From the NCBI GenBank assembly GCA_022601135.1, contig JAHZJB010000008.1:1-64000 (forward strand): DNA of 64,000 nucleotides. The letters are read 5' to 3'. Positions 35,480 through 44,739 of the stretch are shown here, piece by piece. Below the pieces are notes generated by a model that was not told where the DNA came from, made no database searches, and saw only the letters and a program-made list of their open reading frames with translations. Position numbers and translations under genes: made by a program. Within the stretch, counting starts at the first letter, position 1; the number at the start of each line of letters is the position of its first letter. This stretch comes from Actinomycetes bacterium (GTDB lineage: Bacteria; Actinomycetota; Actinomycetes; Mycobacteriales; Mycobacteriaceae).

Positions 35480-37417
35480 CTAGCCGGCGTGCTCCTCGGC
35501 GTGCGAAATGTGCTCCGGGTGCAACATTTCGGCGTCGCGAAGCTGCTCGGGGATACCGAACCCGTCGACAAGCGTCTCGGCGTGGGGCCGCAGCCGCCTA
35601 CAGCGGTCATTGATGCCGCGGGTGACGGCCTTGGAGCGTTCAGTCGACAGAAAGCGGTGCTCGACGAACCACGCTTTGTCGTTCTCGATCACCGAAAGCG
35701 CATAAAGGTCGCACACCATTTCGAGGATCTCGCGGGCTTCTTTGTGCTCGCAGCCGTCGATACCGGCGACGAAGGCCTCCAGAATGGTCCGGTCGATGTG
35801 CGCGGTGGCCGCATGCATCACATGATCTTGCACAGCGTTGAACGCGTCGAAAGCGCTCATCTCCCTGGACTTTCCCTGCAGCCGCCGAGCGAGGGAAGCC
35901 AATGAGTACTCCTCGCGATCCTCGAACATCTTCATCTGGGTACCGCGGTTGAAGAGGCTGCCTTCCTCTTCGTTGTCCTGGCGGGCGTCCAAGATCCTCT
36001 GCATGACGGGTTGGGCATGTGTGCGTTGCAGGACTCGCTCGCCGGCGAAGTTGGCGGCGAACCGCACCCATTCGACCGGGCCCATGCCCTTGACGTCGTC
36101 GGCATAGTCGGTCAGCAGTTGCTTGGCCACCAATTGGGTCAGGACGTGGTTGTCACCCTCGAACGTGGTGAACACGTCGGTGTCAGCCTTGAGTGCGATC
36201 AACCGGTTCTCGGCGAGATACCCTGCCCCACCGCAGGCTTCCCGGGCCTCCTGAATGGCCCGGGTAGCGTGCCACGTGTTGGCGGCCTTGAGGCCGGCCG
36301 CCCGCGATTCCAATTCCCGCTGTTCCTCGGCGTCTGGGTTGTCGGCCGTCTGAAGTTCGTGGCACGTGCTCACCAACTCGTTCTGGGCGAACTGCAGCGC
36401 ATAGGATTTCGCGATCAGTGGGAACAGCCGGCGTTGATGCATGAGGTAGTCCATGATCAGCACCTCCCGCTCGTCGTCGGGTGCTTCGAACTGCCTGCGT
36501 TGCAGGGCGTACCGGGTCGCGATGTCGAGCGCCACCCGGGTGGCCGCCGCGGCGCTGCCGCCGACTGTGACGCGTCCGCGAACCAACGTGCCCAGCATCG
36601 TGAAGAAGCGGCGACCGACGTTCTCGATGGGCGAGCTGTAGGTTCCGTCAGGTGCGACGTCGGCGTACTTGTTGAGCAGGTTCTCCCGCGGTACCCGGAC
36701 GTGATCGAACTGGATCCGGCCGTTGTCCACGCCGGGCAGCCCTCCCTTGTAGTCGCAGTCCGACGTCGTCACGCCCGGCAGGTCTTTGCCATCATCGTCG
36801 CGGAGCGGAACCACCAGGCAATGGACGCCGTGATTCTCGCCATCGGGGGTGATCAGCTGTGCGAAAACAGCTGCTATGCGTGCGGTTTGGGCCGCGCCAC
36901 CGATGTAGTCCTTGCGTGACGACGGGGTGGGGGAGTGGATGACGAACTCCTCGGAGGACGGATCGTAGGTCGCTGTCGTCTCCAGCGCCTGAACGTCGCT
37001 GCCATGCCCGGTCTCGGTCATCGCGTAGCAGCCCAGCAGGTCGAGGTCGATGATCCGCTGGACGTAGGCCTCATGGTGACGTTCGGTGCCGAGGTTCTCG
37101 ATCGCGCCGCCGAACAGGCCCCACTGCACGCCGGCCTTGACCATCAATGAGAGGTCACTCATCGCGAGCATCTCGATGAGGGTCACCGCGGCGCCGACGT
37201 CGCCGGTGCCGCCGTGGCCTTTCTTGAAGCCGTCCTCGGCGGCGCCGTCGGCGGCCATGATGCGCAGCTGTTCGTTCACTTTTGCGCGTGCGATGTTGGT
37301 GTTCGGCGTGTAGTGCGGCCTGAAGATTTCGTTGGACAGTCTCTTGCGAACGTCGTTCTTCACGTCGCGAAAGCGGCCGTCGAGGGCATTGCGTAGATGC
37401 TCCGCAGTGGTGGTCAT
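35480..37417 (-). CDS. Acyl-CoA dehydrogenase/oxidase family protein
   Basis: A 645-residue flavoprotein of the acyl-CoA oxidase-like branch. It is longer than ordinary acyl-CoA dehydrogenases, with an extra C-terminal domain. Seen are LLGCYAMTETGHGSDVQALET (FAD/substrate region), ACGGAGYLAENRL, and TTFEGDNHVLTQLVAKQLL, whose Glu is the expected catalytic base. It should oxidise acyl-CoA to enoyl-CoA in lipid degradation; chain specificity is unknown. The ATG at 37417 has a TACCGT box 6 nt upstream, so the 16-codon in-frame extension is rejected. It is divergent from the VIT1-like transporter gene. Confidence 0.88.
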   Translation of the reverse strand: MTTTAEHLRNALDGRFRDVKNDVRKRLSNEIFRPHYTPNTNIARAKVNEQLRIMAADGAAEDGFKKGHGGTGDVGAAVTLIEMLAMSDLSLMVKAGVQWGLFGGAIENLGTERHHEAYVQRIIDLDLLGCYAMTETGHGSDVQALETTATYDPSSEEFVIHSPTPSSRKDYIGGAAQTARIAAVFAQLITPDGENHGVHCLVVPLRDDDGKDLPGVTTSDCDYKGGLPGVDNGRIQFDHVRVPRENLLNKYADVAPDGTYSSPIENVGRRFFTMLGTLVRGRVTVGGSAAAATRVALDIATRYALQRRQFEAPDDEREVLIMDYLMHQRRLFPLIAKSYALQFAQNELVSTCHELQTADNPDAEEQRELESRAAGLKAANTWHATRAIQEAREACGGAGYLAENRLIALKADTDVFTTFEGDNHVLTQLVAKQLLTDYADDVKGMGPVEWVRFAANFAGERVLQRTHAQPVMQRILDARQDNEEEGSLFNRGTQMKMFEDREEYSLASLARRLQGKSREMSAFDAFNAVQDHVMHAATAHIDRTILEAFVAGIDGCEHKEAREILEMVCDLYALSVIENDKAWFVEHRFLSTERSKAVTRGINDRCRRLRPHAETLVDGFGIPEQLRDAEMLHPEHISHAEEHAG

Positions 37418-37423
37418 AACCTG

Positions 37424-37429
37424 ACGGTA
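37424..37429 (-). promoter_or_regulatory. -10 box, leaderless promoter of the acyl-CoA oxidase-like gene
   Basis: TACCGT on the minus strand with a 6-nt spacer to the ATG at 37417. Confidence 0.6.
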
Positions 37430-37519
37430 GCCCGATGGAAGCGGAAGCAAAATGTGATGTGGCAAACCTAGGTGATCCTGACTGTTGCGACGGATCGATA
37501 ACAGGGTTCAATCGACACC

Positions 37520-38254
37520 ATGACAGGACTTCCTGAGCCACCGCGGTCGCCGACGGGTATGCCACACGTCATCGGTCACCGGCACGCCGACGTCACCGGA
37601 GGGTGGCTGCGGGCCGCGACGTTCGGCGCGATGGACGGCCTGGTGAGCAACACCGCTCTCATCGCCGGCGTCGCAGCGAGCGCATCAGCCCAAACCGTTG
37701 TGGTCAGTGGAATCGCCGGTTTGCTGGCAGGTGCGTTTTCGATGGCGTTGGGGGAATACACCTCGGTGACGACAGCCAACGAACAAATCGACTCCGAGGT
37801 GGTGGTTGAACGCAGTTCATTCCGCAAGGATCCGGCGGCCGAGCGGGCGGAGTTGGTGGCGATGCTCACTGACATGGGAATGTCGTCGGAGACCGCCGCG
37901 GCGGCGTCCGACGAGATCCATCGGGACGAAACCCGGGCCCTGAACTTCCACCTGGTGCAGGAGCTCGGGGTGGACCCCCGGGAGAAGCCGTCCCCCTGGG
38001 TGGCGGCGGGCTCGTCGTTCGTCTTGTTCGCGATCGGCGCGGTGATTCCGTTGATCCCGTACCTGCTGGGCTACGGGTCGCTGTGGCTCGGTCTTGCGTT
38101 CGGCGGTGTCGGGCTTCTTGTCGTCGGCGGCGCCGCGGCTAGGATCACCCGCCGCCCGCTAGCGCTCGGATCGTTGCGGCAGTTGACTTTGGGCGCAGTG
38201 GCGATCGGCACCACCTACCTTGTCGGGTATCTGGTTGGGGGTGTCGTCACCTGA
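37520..38254 (+). CDS. VIT1/CCC1-family metal transporter
   Basis: A 244-residue membrane protein of the vacuolar iron transporter family. The N-terminal part has the family pattern GWLRAATFGAMDGLVSNTALIAGVAAS, then SGIAGLLAGAFSMALGEYTSVTTANEQ. A cytoplasmic helical metal-binding segment rich in Glu follows (about 95-150), then three C-terminal membrane spans. Relatives export Fe2+/Mn2+ from the cytoplasm; this is inferred from family. ATG at 37520 is used, with a second ATG at 37562 possible. The stop overlaps the stop of the convergent GH17-like gene by 8 bases. Confidence 0.88.
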   Translation: MTGLPEPPRSPTGMPHVIGHRHADVTGGWLRAATFGAMDGLVSNTALIAGVAASASAQTVVVSGIAGLLAGAFSMALGEYTSVTTANEQIDSEVVVERSSFRKDPAAERAELVAMLTDMGMSSETAAAASDEIHRDETRALNFHLVQELGVDPREKPSPWVAAGSSFVLFAIGAVIPLIPYLLGYGSLWLGLAFGGVGLLVVGGAAARITRRPLALGSLRQLTLGAVAIGTTYLVGYLVGGVVT

Positions 38255-41111
38255 CGTCGAAGGGTGGCTGCCCGAGTACTGGGACATCGACGTGGACTTT
38301 GGTTGCGGTTCCGTTGGTGCCGATGGCCAGGACATCGAAATTGTCGTATTGGACTTCGTAGCCGGCGCCTGGTGCTGAGGCGGCTTCCTGCGCTTGGGCC
38401 GTGGGGCGATATTCGAACGCGTTGTCGGTGAGCAGCACGGTGCCCTTGAGGCCGCCGCTGATCTCGTAGCGCGCGACGGTGGCGGGGTCGATGTCTAGCT
38501 CCCCCGACACCAGCCCGTTGTCGAAGTCGATGGTGGTGAGCGTGTAGGTCGCCGAACCGATCGGCGAGGGTGCGGGATCCTGCGGAGCCGGAGATGGATC
38601 TTCGGGCACGGGCACGGGCACGGGCGCGGGCGCGGGCGCGGGCGGGGGTGGGGGATTCTGAGGTGGGGTCGCCGCGTCGGTGAAGACGGTCTCGTAGGCA
38701 GTTTTGAGTTCACCGGTGTGGTCCCAGATCCCCCAGTACGCGCCGGCGAGGCTGGGCCCCTCGAGTTGGGCTCGGCTGGGGAGGTCGAACGAACCAAACC
38801 AGCTCAGGAAGACTCCGTTATTACGGGCCCAGTCAGTAACCTCATCGAAGTAACGCTGGGCGTTTTCCGGGGTCCCGACCGCTGCCCCATTGGGGTTGGC
38901 GGGGTCGGTGTGGCTGGGCCAGCCGGTCTCACTTATCTGCACCTCTTTGCCGCCAGCGATATCGACGATCTGTTGGTGTTCCCATGTCAGCCTGTTCAAC
39001 GCATTGTCGATAGAAACGCCGCTCCAGAACGGATAGGTATTGTAGTAGACGAAATCGCCTGCATTGATGAGCTTTTGGGGATCGACTTGACCCTCTCGGC
39101 CGGGGATCGTGTTCAATAGCGTTTCGGCCTTGAGTGCCGTCACCACCTGAACATCGGGATTGGTCGAGCCGGTCCGGAAGCGGTCCATCAACTCGACGAC
39201 TCGATCCTCGCTCATCTGACCGTGGTAGATGGTCTCCGAACCGACAATGGCCACATCTACATAGCCCTTGTTGGCGAGGTCGATGAGCTCGTCGACTTCT
39301 ACTTCGGCCTGGGTCCTGCCGTCCGCTCCGACGAGCGCGTCGTTCCCGGCATCGATCCACGCCCCGGCGTAGACCGTCATTCCCATCTCATCCGCCAGCC
39401 GAACCAGGTCCTTGCTGTTGTAGGCAGAAAAAGTCCGAATCCCGTTGGTATAGGCCGCGACCAGATCGAGTCGCTGCTGAATGGTCTCGGCATCCAAGGT
39501 GGAGCCGAACACGTCGCCTTCGTCTTCCAGGAACGGCGCGAAATCCAACATGTCCAACTTGTAGACGATGTCGTTCGACGGCTGGTTGCTCGGCGACTCG
39601 TCTTCCGGGGGCGTCGGATCGGCTGGCGGTGGCGACTCATTCTGGGGTGGCGTGGGCTCAGTTGGCTGCTGGTCTGGTGGTGGCTGCCCGAGTACTGGGA
39701 CATCGACGTGGACTTTGGTTGCGGTTCCGTTGGTGCCGATGGCCAGGACGTCGAAGTTGTCGTATTGGACTTCGTAGCCGGCGCCTGGTGCTGAGGCGGC
39801 TTCCTGTGCTTGGGCCGTGGGGCGATATTCGAACGCGTTGTCGGTGAGCAGCACGGTGCCCTTGAGGCCGCCGCTGATCTCGTAGCGCGCGACGCTGGCG
39901 GGGTCGATGTCTAGCTCCCCCGACACCAGCCCGTTGTCGAAGTCGATGGTGGTGAGTGTGTAGGTCGCCGATTCGATCGACGGTGACGCTTCCAGTGCGG
40001 GCGCGGCGCTCAGCGCGTAGCCGCTGACCGGGTCGGCAGGCTTGGGCGTCGGCATGGCGGTGTCGGCGGCATCGCCAAGCAGATACCGGATCCGTTGCCA
40101 GGCGGCAAACATCAACTGGTTATAGAAATCCGGCGCAAACGGATTCAGCGGCGCTTCCCCCACCGGCACCTCCCAGCCGAACAATCCCAATACCCCGGCC
40201 AGCACGCGTTTGATCACCGGCACCGACCCGGGCGCGACCTCAGCGGGGATCGCGGCTGCGCCGGTTCTTTGACCTGTCGTTGTTGGCGGTGACAGCTGCA
40301 CCCAGTCGTCGTCAGCCGCGACACCCACACCGACGTCGTCAACCGGGGTGTGCGTAGTTTCCTCGATGTCGGAAACATCGGGCGATCCGATCGTGTCGTC
40401 GACTCTCAGGCCCGTCGACGATGTAATCGACCGGGCATCGGTATCCGACCTCGACTCGGTCACGACGGCCGCCGGGTCAGCTGGGATAGGGGCTACCGCC
40501 TCGGCGGCGCCCCCGGAATCCGATGTCCCGGGTGTAACGGAGGCCGATAACGCTTCTGTCGGCTGCTCGGGTGACTGTTCGGGGGACTGGTCGGCGGATT
40601 GTCCGGGGGACTGGTCGGCGGATTGTTCGGCGGATTGTTCGGGGGACTGGTCGGCGGATTGTTCGGCGGATTGCTCGGGCGCGAACTCGGGGGTCGAGGA
40701 GGCCTCGGCAGCGGCATCATCGTCGCTGATGTCGACCTCGGCCTCGATAGTCGAGCCCTGGTCGCTCTCGGTGGTGCCGTGGGGCCTCGACGCCGAGGGT
40801 GAGTCCCAAGCGGGGGCGCCCTGCTCGCCGCTGTCGGCGGACGCGGCGCTCTGAACTCCTTCGTCGGTCGCCTGGTCGGTCGCCTCGTCGGCCGCCCCTC
40901 CGGTCTCGGTGGCCGAACTCGGCGCGTTGGAGCTCGTCTGAGTGGTGTCCGGGGCGCCGTGTGCGGTTCCCAGCCCGCCGAACAGCGCACCGCCCACCCC
41001 AAGCGCAATGGCCAAGGCCCCGACCCGCCCTATATGGCGGCCGTATTCGCCGATTCTCCGATGTGCGCCTCCGCGCCGCCGCGCGCCGTCCACGAGAATC
41101 TCGCCAACCAT
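38247..41111 (-). CDS. Large secreted GH17-like glycosidase with duplicated C-domain
   Basis: A 954-residue exported protein. The long signal region has the RRIGEYGRHIGRVGALAIALGVG pattern common in mycobacterial surface proteins, split here over 20 residues. Next come an acidic Ser/Glu/Gln repeat region with EQSADQSP units (about 145-185), a linker domain, and a 97-residue beta domain (copy B). A catalytic domain (about 530-790) resembles GH17 beta-1,3-glucanases/transglycosylases, with the nucleophile motif ETGWPS near Glu727 and a likely acid in VGSETIY near Glu626. A Pro-rich linker leads to copy A of the beta domain. The ATG at 41111 is used. The substrate is unknown. Confidence 0.85.
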   Translation of the reverse strand: MVGEILVDGARRRGGAHRRIGEYGRHIGRVGALAIALGVGGALFGGLGTAHGAPDTTQTSSNAPSSATETGGAADEATDQATDEGVQSAASADSGEQGAPAWDSPSASRPHGTTESDQGSTIEAEVDISDDDAAAEASSTPEFAPEQSAEQSADQSPEQSAEQSADQSPGQSADQSPEQSPEQPTEALSASVTPGTSDSGGAAEAVAPIPADPAAVVTESRSDTDARSITSSTGLRVDDTIGSPDVSDIEETTHTPVDDVGVGVAADDDWVQLSPPTTTGQRTGAAAIPAEVAPGSVPVIKRVLAGVLGLFGWEVPVGEAPLNPFAPDFYNQLMFAAWQRIRYLLGDAADTAMPTPKPADPVSGYALSAAPALEASPSIESATYTLTTIDFDNGLVSGELDIDPASVARYEISGGLKGTVLLTDNAFEYRPTAQAQEAASAPGAGYEVQYDNFDVLAIGTNGTATKVHVDVPVLGQPPPDQQPTEPTPPQNESPPPADPTPPEDESPSNQPSNDIVYKLDMLDFAPFLEDEGDVFGSTLDAETIQQRLDLVAAYTNGIRTFSAYNSKDLVRLADEMGMTVYAGAWIDAGNDALVGADGRTQAEVEVDELIDLANKGYVDVAIVGSETIYHGQMSEDRVVELMDRFRTGSTNPDVQVVTALKAETLLNTIPGREGQVDPQKLINAGDFVYYNTYPFWSGVSIDNALNRLTWEHQQIVDIAGGKEVQISETGWPSHTDPANPNGAAVGTPENAQRYFDEVTDWARNNGVFLSWFGSFDLPSRAQLEGPSLAGAYWGIWDHTGELKTAYETVFTDAATPPQNPPPPPAPAPAPVPVPVPEDPSPAPQDPAPSPIGSATYTLTTIDFDNGLVSGELDIDPATVARYEISGGLKGTVLLTDNAFEYRPTAQAQEAASAPGAGYEVQYDNFDVLAIGTNGTATKVHVDVPVLGQPPFDVR
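38263..38555 (-). repeat. 293-bp duplicated segment, copy A
   Basis: Nearly identical to 39679-39971, with about six differences counted by eye. It encodes the C-terminal beta domain beginning ATYTLTTIDFDNGLVSGELD. Confidence 0.95.
39679..39971 (-). repeat. 293-bp duplicated segment, copy B
   Basis: Second copy of the segment at 38263-38555, in the same gene and frame, flanking the GH17-like domain on its N-terminal side. Confidence 0.95.
40570..40680 (-). repeat. 12-bp degenerate tandem repeat array
   Basis: About nine units of the type GACTGGTCGGCG / GATTGTTCGGCG encode alternating EQSA, DQSP and EQSP in the secreted GH17-like protein. All lengths are in frame. Confidence 0.85.
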
Positions 41112-41234
41112 GCTCAATCTCCGACACCCTAATCGCATTGCAGCACTGCACAGGTCGCGATGAGAACCCGCACGGCGATGCCCGACCTCACACCGTATCG
41201 CTGTTGTTCAGCTCGTGGTTGCGGTCCGGAGTAT

Positions 41235-41705
41235 TCAGTGGCTGCTGTGATTCGGGGTTTCGCCGTGCAGCGCCGCGGGTGTCGGCGTTGCCGCGTCCGC
41301 GACCAGATGGCGCAGCACGGTGACGGCCTCTGCGAGGCATTGCCGCTCTGCCTCGCTGAGCCGCTCGAGGTGCGGGTTGATGGCCGCACCTCTATCCAGT
41401 CGGACTTGTCGCAACGTTGCGACTCCGACCGCGGTGATTCGGATCAGCACCGCGCGCGCGTCATGAGGGTCAGGCGTGCGGGCCACCAGTCCCGCATCTT
41501 CGAGCCGGCGGATTTGGGTGGTCATCGTGGGCTGGGAGCAGTGGTCGAGTGCGGCCAGGTCGGAGATGCGCGTCTCACCCTGGTCCTCGATGGTGGATAG
41601 CAGGCGGGCTTGCGCGTAGGGGATCGGCATTCGGACCCGCTGATTGGCCAGCCGGTTGATGCGGGCCACCACCGCGAGTAGGTCTGCGCCAAGTGTCGAG
41701 GGCAT
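41235..41705 (-). CDS. MarR-family transcriptional regulator
   Basis: A 156-residue winged-helix regulator with helix-turn-helix RISDLAALDHCSQPTMTTQIRRLEDAGLV and wing RTPDPHDARAVLIRIT. Flanking dimer helices are present (LLAVVARINRLANQ; LSEAERQCLAEAVTVLRHLV). The ligand is unknown. The ATG at 41705 abuts two overlapping dyads (41706-41734), so autoregulation and control of the divergent ECF transporter gene are likely. The same MarR/ECF pairing exists at Rv2327-Rv2326c in M. tuberculosis as I recall. Confidence 0.88.
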   Translation of the reverse strand: MPSTLGADLLAVVARINRLANQRVRMPIPYAQARLLSTIEDQGETRISDLAALDHCSQPTMTTQIRRLEDAGLVARTPDPHDARAVLIRITAVGVATLRQVRLDRGAAINPHLERLSEAERQCLAEAVTVLRHLVADAATPTPAALHGETPNHSSH

Positions 41706-41734
41706 ACCCTACCATTGCATAGGGTGACTATGCA
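41706..41734. promoter_or_regulatory. Overlapping dyads, MarR operator
   Basis: ACCCTA-N8-TAGGGT (41706-41725) overlaps TGCATA-N7-TATGCA (41716-41734). Both are perfect and lie directly at the start of the MarR gene. Confidence 0.65.
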
Positions 41735-41800
41735 TACCAATCCTGTGCGCCGGCGCCGCCTGGCCACCCCCGGCGTACAGGTTCGGGAGCCCGCGACTGG

Positions 41801-41806
41801 CAGAAT
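41801..41806 (+). promoter_or_regulatory. -10-like box for the ECF transporter gene
   Basis: CAGAAT with a 6-nt spacer to the ATG at 41813. It is weaker than TANNNT but has leaderless spacing. Confidence 0.4.
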
Positions 41807-41812
41807 CGTGAA

Positions 41813-43864
41813 ATGACCTCGGCCAGGCTGGAGAGCACCCCTCCACGGACTGGCTCGCTTCAACCAGTCGAGCTTGCTCAAGCCGCCGTGATGGCGGCGC
41901 TCTGTGCGGCCATCGCGATCATCGCCGTCGTGGTCCCGTTTGCGGCGGGGCTGTCCCTGTTGGGGACGGTCCCGATGGGCCTACTCGCCTACCGGTATCG
42001 ACTCCGAGTGCTGATCGCCGCGACGGTCGCCGGTGGTCTGGTCGCCTTCCTCATCGCCGGCATGGGCGGGTTCATGACGGTGGTCAATTGCGCCTACATC
42101 GGCGGGTTGACCGGCATCGTCAAGCGACGTGGTCGCGGCACCCCGACGGTCGTCGCATCCGCGCTCGTCGCCGGCGCCCTGTTCGGTGTGGCCACGGTCA
42201 TCGCGTTGGCGGTCCTGAGTCGGCTGCGCAACCTGATCTTCGAATCGGTCACCGCCAACGTCACCGGAACGGCCGCTATCCTCGCCCGAATCCCTGGGAT
42301 GCAGGGTGCCGCAGAGCGAATGAAACAGGACTTTGCCATCGCGCTGACCTATTGGCCGTATCTGTTCTTTCTCTCCGGCGTCCTCAGCATCACCCTGGTC
42401 AGCCTGGTCGGTTGGTGGGCGTTGTCACGAGTGCTGTCGCGCCTCACCGGCGTTCCCGACGTGCACAAACTGGAGTCCTCAACGGACTCCGGCCCGATAG
42501 CGCCAGTTCCGTTGTGGCTAAACAATGTTCGGTTCCGATATCCCAGGTCGGATCACGACGCGCTTGGCCCGGTCTCGCTGTCGGTGCAACCCGGCGAACA
42601 CCTGGCGGTCACCGGTGCCAACGGATCGGGCAAGACGACGCTGATGCTCGTTCTGTCGGGTCGTGATCCCACCGGGGGAGCCGTCGAGCGGCCCGGCGCA
42701 GTGGGTTTGGGCCAACCCGGCGGTACCGCGGTGGTGATGCAGCACCCCGAAAGCCAGGTACTGGGCACCCGGGTAGCCGACGACGTGGTCTGGGGCCTGC
42801 CGCCGGGCACTGCGACCGATGTCACACAATTGCTGTCCGAGGTGGGACTTGACGGGATGGCCGAGCGGGACACCGGCGGGCTCTCGGGTGGGGAACTGCA
42901 GCGGCTGGCGGTGGCCGCGGCGCTGGCTCGCGAGCCGGCGTTGCTGGTCGCTGACGAAGTCACCAGCATGGTCGACCAGCAAGGTCGGGAAGCCCTGATG
43001 TCGGTGCTGTCCGGGCTTACTCAGCGTCACCGGACGTCGCTGGTGCACATCACGCACTACAACGACGAGGCCGACGCCGCCGACCGCGCGGTCAAACTCA
43101 CCGGGAGTGGCTGGCCCGCCGCCGATGCCGGTGACATGGTGGACACCGCGCAGGCACCGGCGGCCACGGTGGTGGCCGACAAACCCCGCGGCGCGCCTTT
43201 GCTCGAACTGACCGCTGTCTGCCACGAGTACGGCAGTGGAACACCCTGGGCCAAGAGGGCGTTGAGCGACATCGACTTCGCGGTGCACGAGGGAGATGGA
43301 ATCTTGATTCACGGGCTGAACGGGTCCGGAAAGTCGACCCTGGCCTGGATCATGGCCGGTCTTACGGTCCCTACCTCAGGCAGCTGTCTGCTCGACGGCA
43401 CTCCGGTGTCCGATCAGGTCGGTGCGGTTGCGATGTCGTTCCAGGCGGCACGGCTACAGTTGATGCGCAGCCACGTGGCGCTGGAGATCGCCTCGTCGGC
43501 CGGCTTCTCGATGTATGACCAGTCCAGGGTGACCGATGCGCTGAACACCGTCGGTCTCGCACCGACGTTCGCCGCCCGCCGCGTCGATGAGCTCAGTGGC
43601 GGACAGATGCGGCGGGTGGTACTGGCGGGTCTGCTGGCCCGCTCGCCTCGCGCGCTCATCCTCGACGAGCCGCTGGCCGGGCTGGACGCCGCCTCCCAGC
43701 GTGGACTCTTGGGACTTCTCATCGAACTTCGCCGCCGCAAGGGTTTGACCGTCGTGGTGATCTCGCACGATTTCGGGGGACTGGAGGAACTTTGTCCCCG
43801 GACCCTGCACCTGCGGGACGGGATGCTGGCCGCTGCGCCGACGGCCGCTGAGGATCTGTCATGA
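41813..43864 (+). CDS. ECF transporter: fused membrane component and two ATPases
   Basis: A 683-residue polypeptide combining three parts. The N-terminal ~220 residues hold about six membrane spans and resemble an S-component/DUF2232-like substrate domain. The first ATPase (about 235-440) has [27 protein letters not shown] (Val replaces the usual Pro) and a switch His (HITHYND). The second (about 465-680) has [28 protein letters not shown] and VISHDF. With EcfT encoded next (ATGA overlap), this is a complete energy-coupling-factor importer. The vitamin or metal imported is not evident and no riboswitch was found upstream. It is controlled probably by the divergent MarR protein. Confidence 0.9.
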   Translation: MTSARLESTPPRTGSLQPVELAQAAVMAALCAAIAIIAVVVPFAAGLSLLGTVPMGLLAYRYRLRVLIAATVAGGLVAFLIAGMGGFMTVVNCAYIGGLTGIVKRRGRGTPTVVASALVAGALFGVATVIALAVLSRLRNLIFESVTANVTGTAAILARIPGMQGAAERMKQDFAIALTYWPYLFFLSGVLSITLVSLVGWWALSRVLSRLTGVPDVHKLESSTDSGPIAPVPLWLNNVRFRYPRSDHDALGPVSLSVQPGEHLAVTGANGSGKTTLMLVLSGRDPTGGAVERPGAVGLGQPGGTAVVMQHPESQVLGTRVADDVVWGLPPGTATDVTQLLSEVGLDGMAERDTGGLSGGELQRLAVAAALAREPALLVADEVTSMVDQQGREALMSVLSGLTQRHRTSLVHITHYNDEADAADRAVKLTGSGWPAADAGDMVDTAQAPAATVVADKPRGAPLLELTAVCHEYGSGTPWAKRALSDIDFAVHEGDGILIHGLNGSGKSTLAWIMAGLTVPTSGSCLLDGTPVSDQVGAVAMSFQAARLQLMRSHVALEIASSAGFSMYDQSRVTDALNTVGLAPTFAARRVDELSGGQMRRVVLAGLLARSPRALILDEPLAGLDAASQRGLLGLLIELRRRKGLTVVVISHDFGGLEELCPRTLHLRDGMLAAAPTAAEDLS

Positions 43865-44709
43865 CCGCGAGATCGGCCACCCGAACGCAGCGCAGGCAAG
43901 TTGTGCTGCTGCGGCCAGTGCCCGGCCGGACCGTCATCCACGATCTCTGGGCCGGCTCGAAGCTGCTCATCGTCGGGGGAATCGGTGTGCTGCTGACGTT
44001 CTATCCGGGCTGGGTGCCCATCGCTGCCGTCGCATTGCTCGTTATCGCTGCAGCCGCGGTAGCGCGGATCCCGCGGGGCGTGCTGCCTACGGTGCCGCGG
44101 TTGTTGTGGTGGTTGCTAGCGCTGGGCGCACTCACCGCCACTGCCGCCGGTGGCAGCCCGGTCATCACGGTCGGCTCGGCGGATATCGGCCTGGGCGGCC
44201 TGCTCAACTTCCTGCGCATCACCGCGCTGTCGATCGTGCTGCTCGGCCTTGGTGCGATGGTGTCCTGGACGACCAACGTTGCCGAGGTCGCGCCGGCGGT
44301 GGCGACGCTCGGCCGTCCGCTGCGCCCTTTCCGGGTGCCGGTCGACGACTGGGCGGTGACGCTTGCGCTGGCGCTGAGGGCATTTCCGATGCTCATCGAT
44401 GAATTCCGGGTGCTCTATGCGGCCCGGCAGCTGCGGCCCAAGGAAATCGGTGCCACCAGGCGGGCACGACAGCGGCGCTGGGCCTCTGAGCTGATCGACC
44501 TGTTGGTCGCAGCCATCACCGCGGCGTTGCGTCGTGCAGACGAGATGGGTGACGCGATCACAGCTCGAGGGGGCGCCGGACAGATTTCGGCGGCTCCGAC
44601 GCGGCCGAAACGTCGGGATTTCGTGGTATACGCAGTCGTCCTGGTGATATGCGGAGCCGCCTTGGCGCTTGAATTGACCGTGCTGGGTACCAGCGGCGTG
44701 CGCCGCTGA
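43861..44709 (+). CDS. ecfT: ECF transporter transmembrane coupling protein EcfT
   Basis: A 282-residue membrane protein (CbiQ family) with an N-terminal cytoplasmic start, about five to six spans, and the coupling helices. The helices carry [21 protein letters not shown] and a late [15 protein letters not shown], corresponding to the two A-R-G type motifs that contact the ATPases. The start ATG overlaps the stop of the fused ATPase gene. Together they form one importer. The last span ([19 protein letters not shown]) is at the C-terminus. Confidence 0.9.
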   Translation: MTARSATRTQRRQVVLLRPVPGRTVIHDLWAGSKLLIVGGIGVLLTFYPGWVPIAAVALLVIAAAAVARIPRGVLPTVPRLLWWLLALGALTATAAGGSPVITVGSADIGLGGLLNFLRITALSIVLLGLGAMVSWTTNVAEVAPAVATLGRPLRPFRVPVDDWAVTLALALRAFPMLIDEFRVLYAARQLRPKEIGATRRARQRRWASELIDLLVAAITAALRRADEMGDAITARGGAGQISAAPTRPKRRDFVVYAVVLVICGAALALELTVLGTSGVRR

Positions 44710-44727
44710 TGCGCTGGGCGGGGTCGC

Positions 44728-44733
44728 TACGGT
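44728..44733 (+). promoter_or_regulatory. -10 box, leaderless promoter of tldD
   Basis: TACGGT with a 6-nt spacer to the GTG at 44740. Confidence 0.6.
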
Positions 44734-44739
44734 GAACAC

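Noticed and set aside
40570..40680. Short regular repeats resembling a CRISPR array
   Set aside because: The 12-bp unit has no spacers and lies in frame inside a coding region for an EQSA/DQSP tract. No cas genes are present.
41706..41812. Riboswitch upstream of the ECF transporter
   Set aside because: Only about 100 bp are available, mostly occupied by dyads. The likely transcript is leaderless and no known aptamer pattern was seen.
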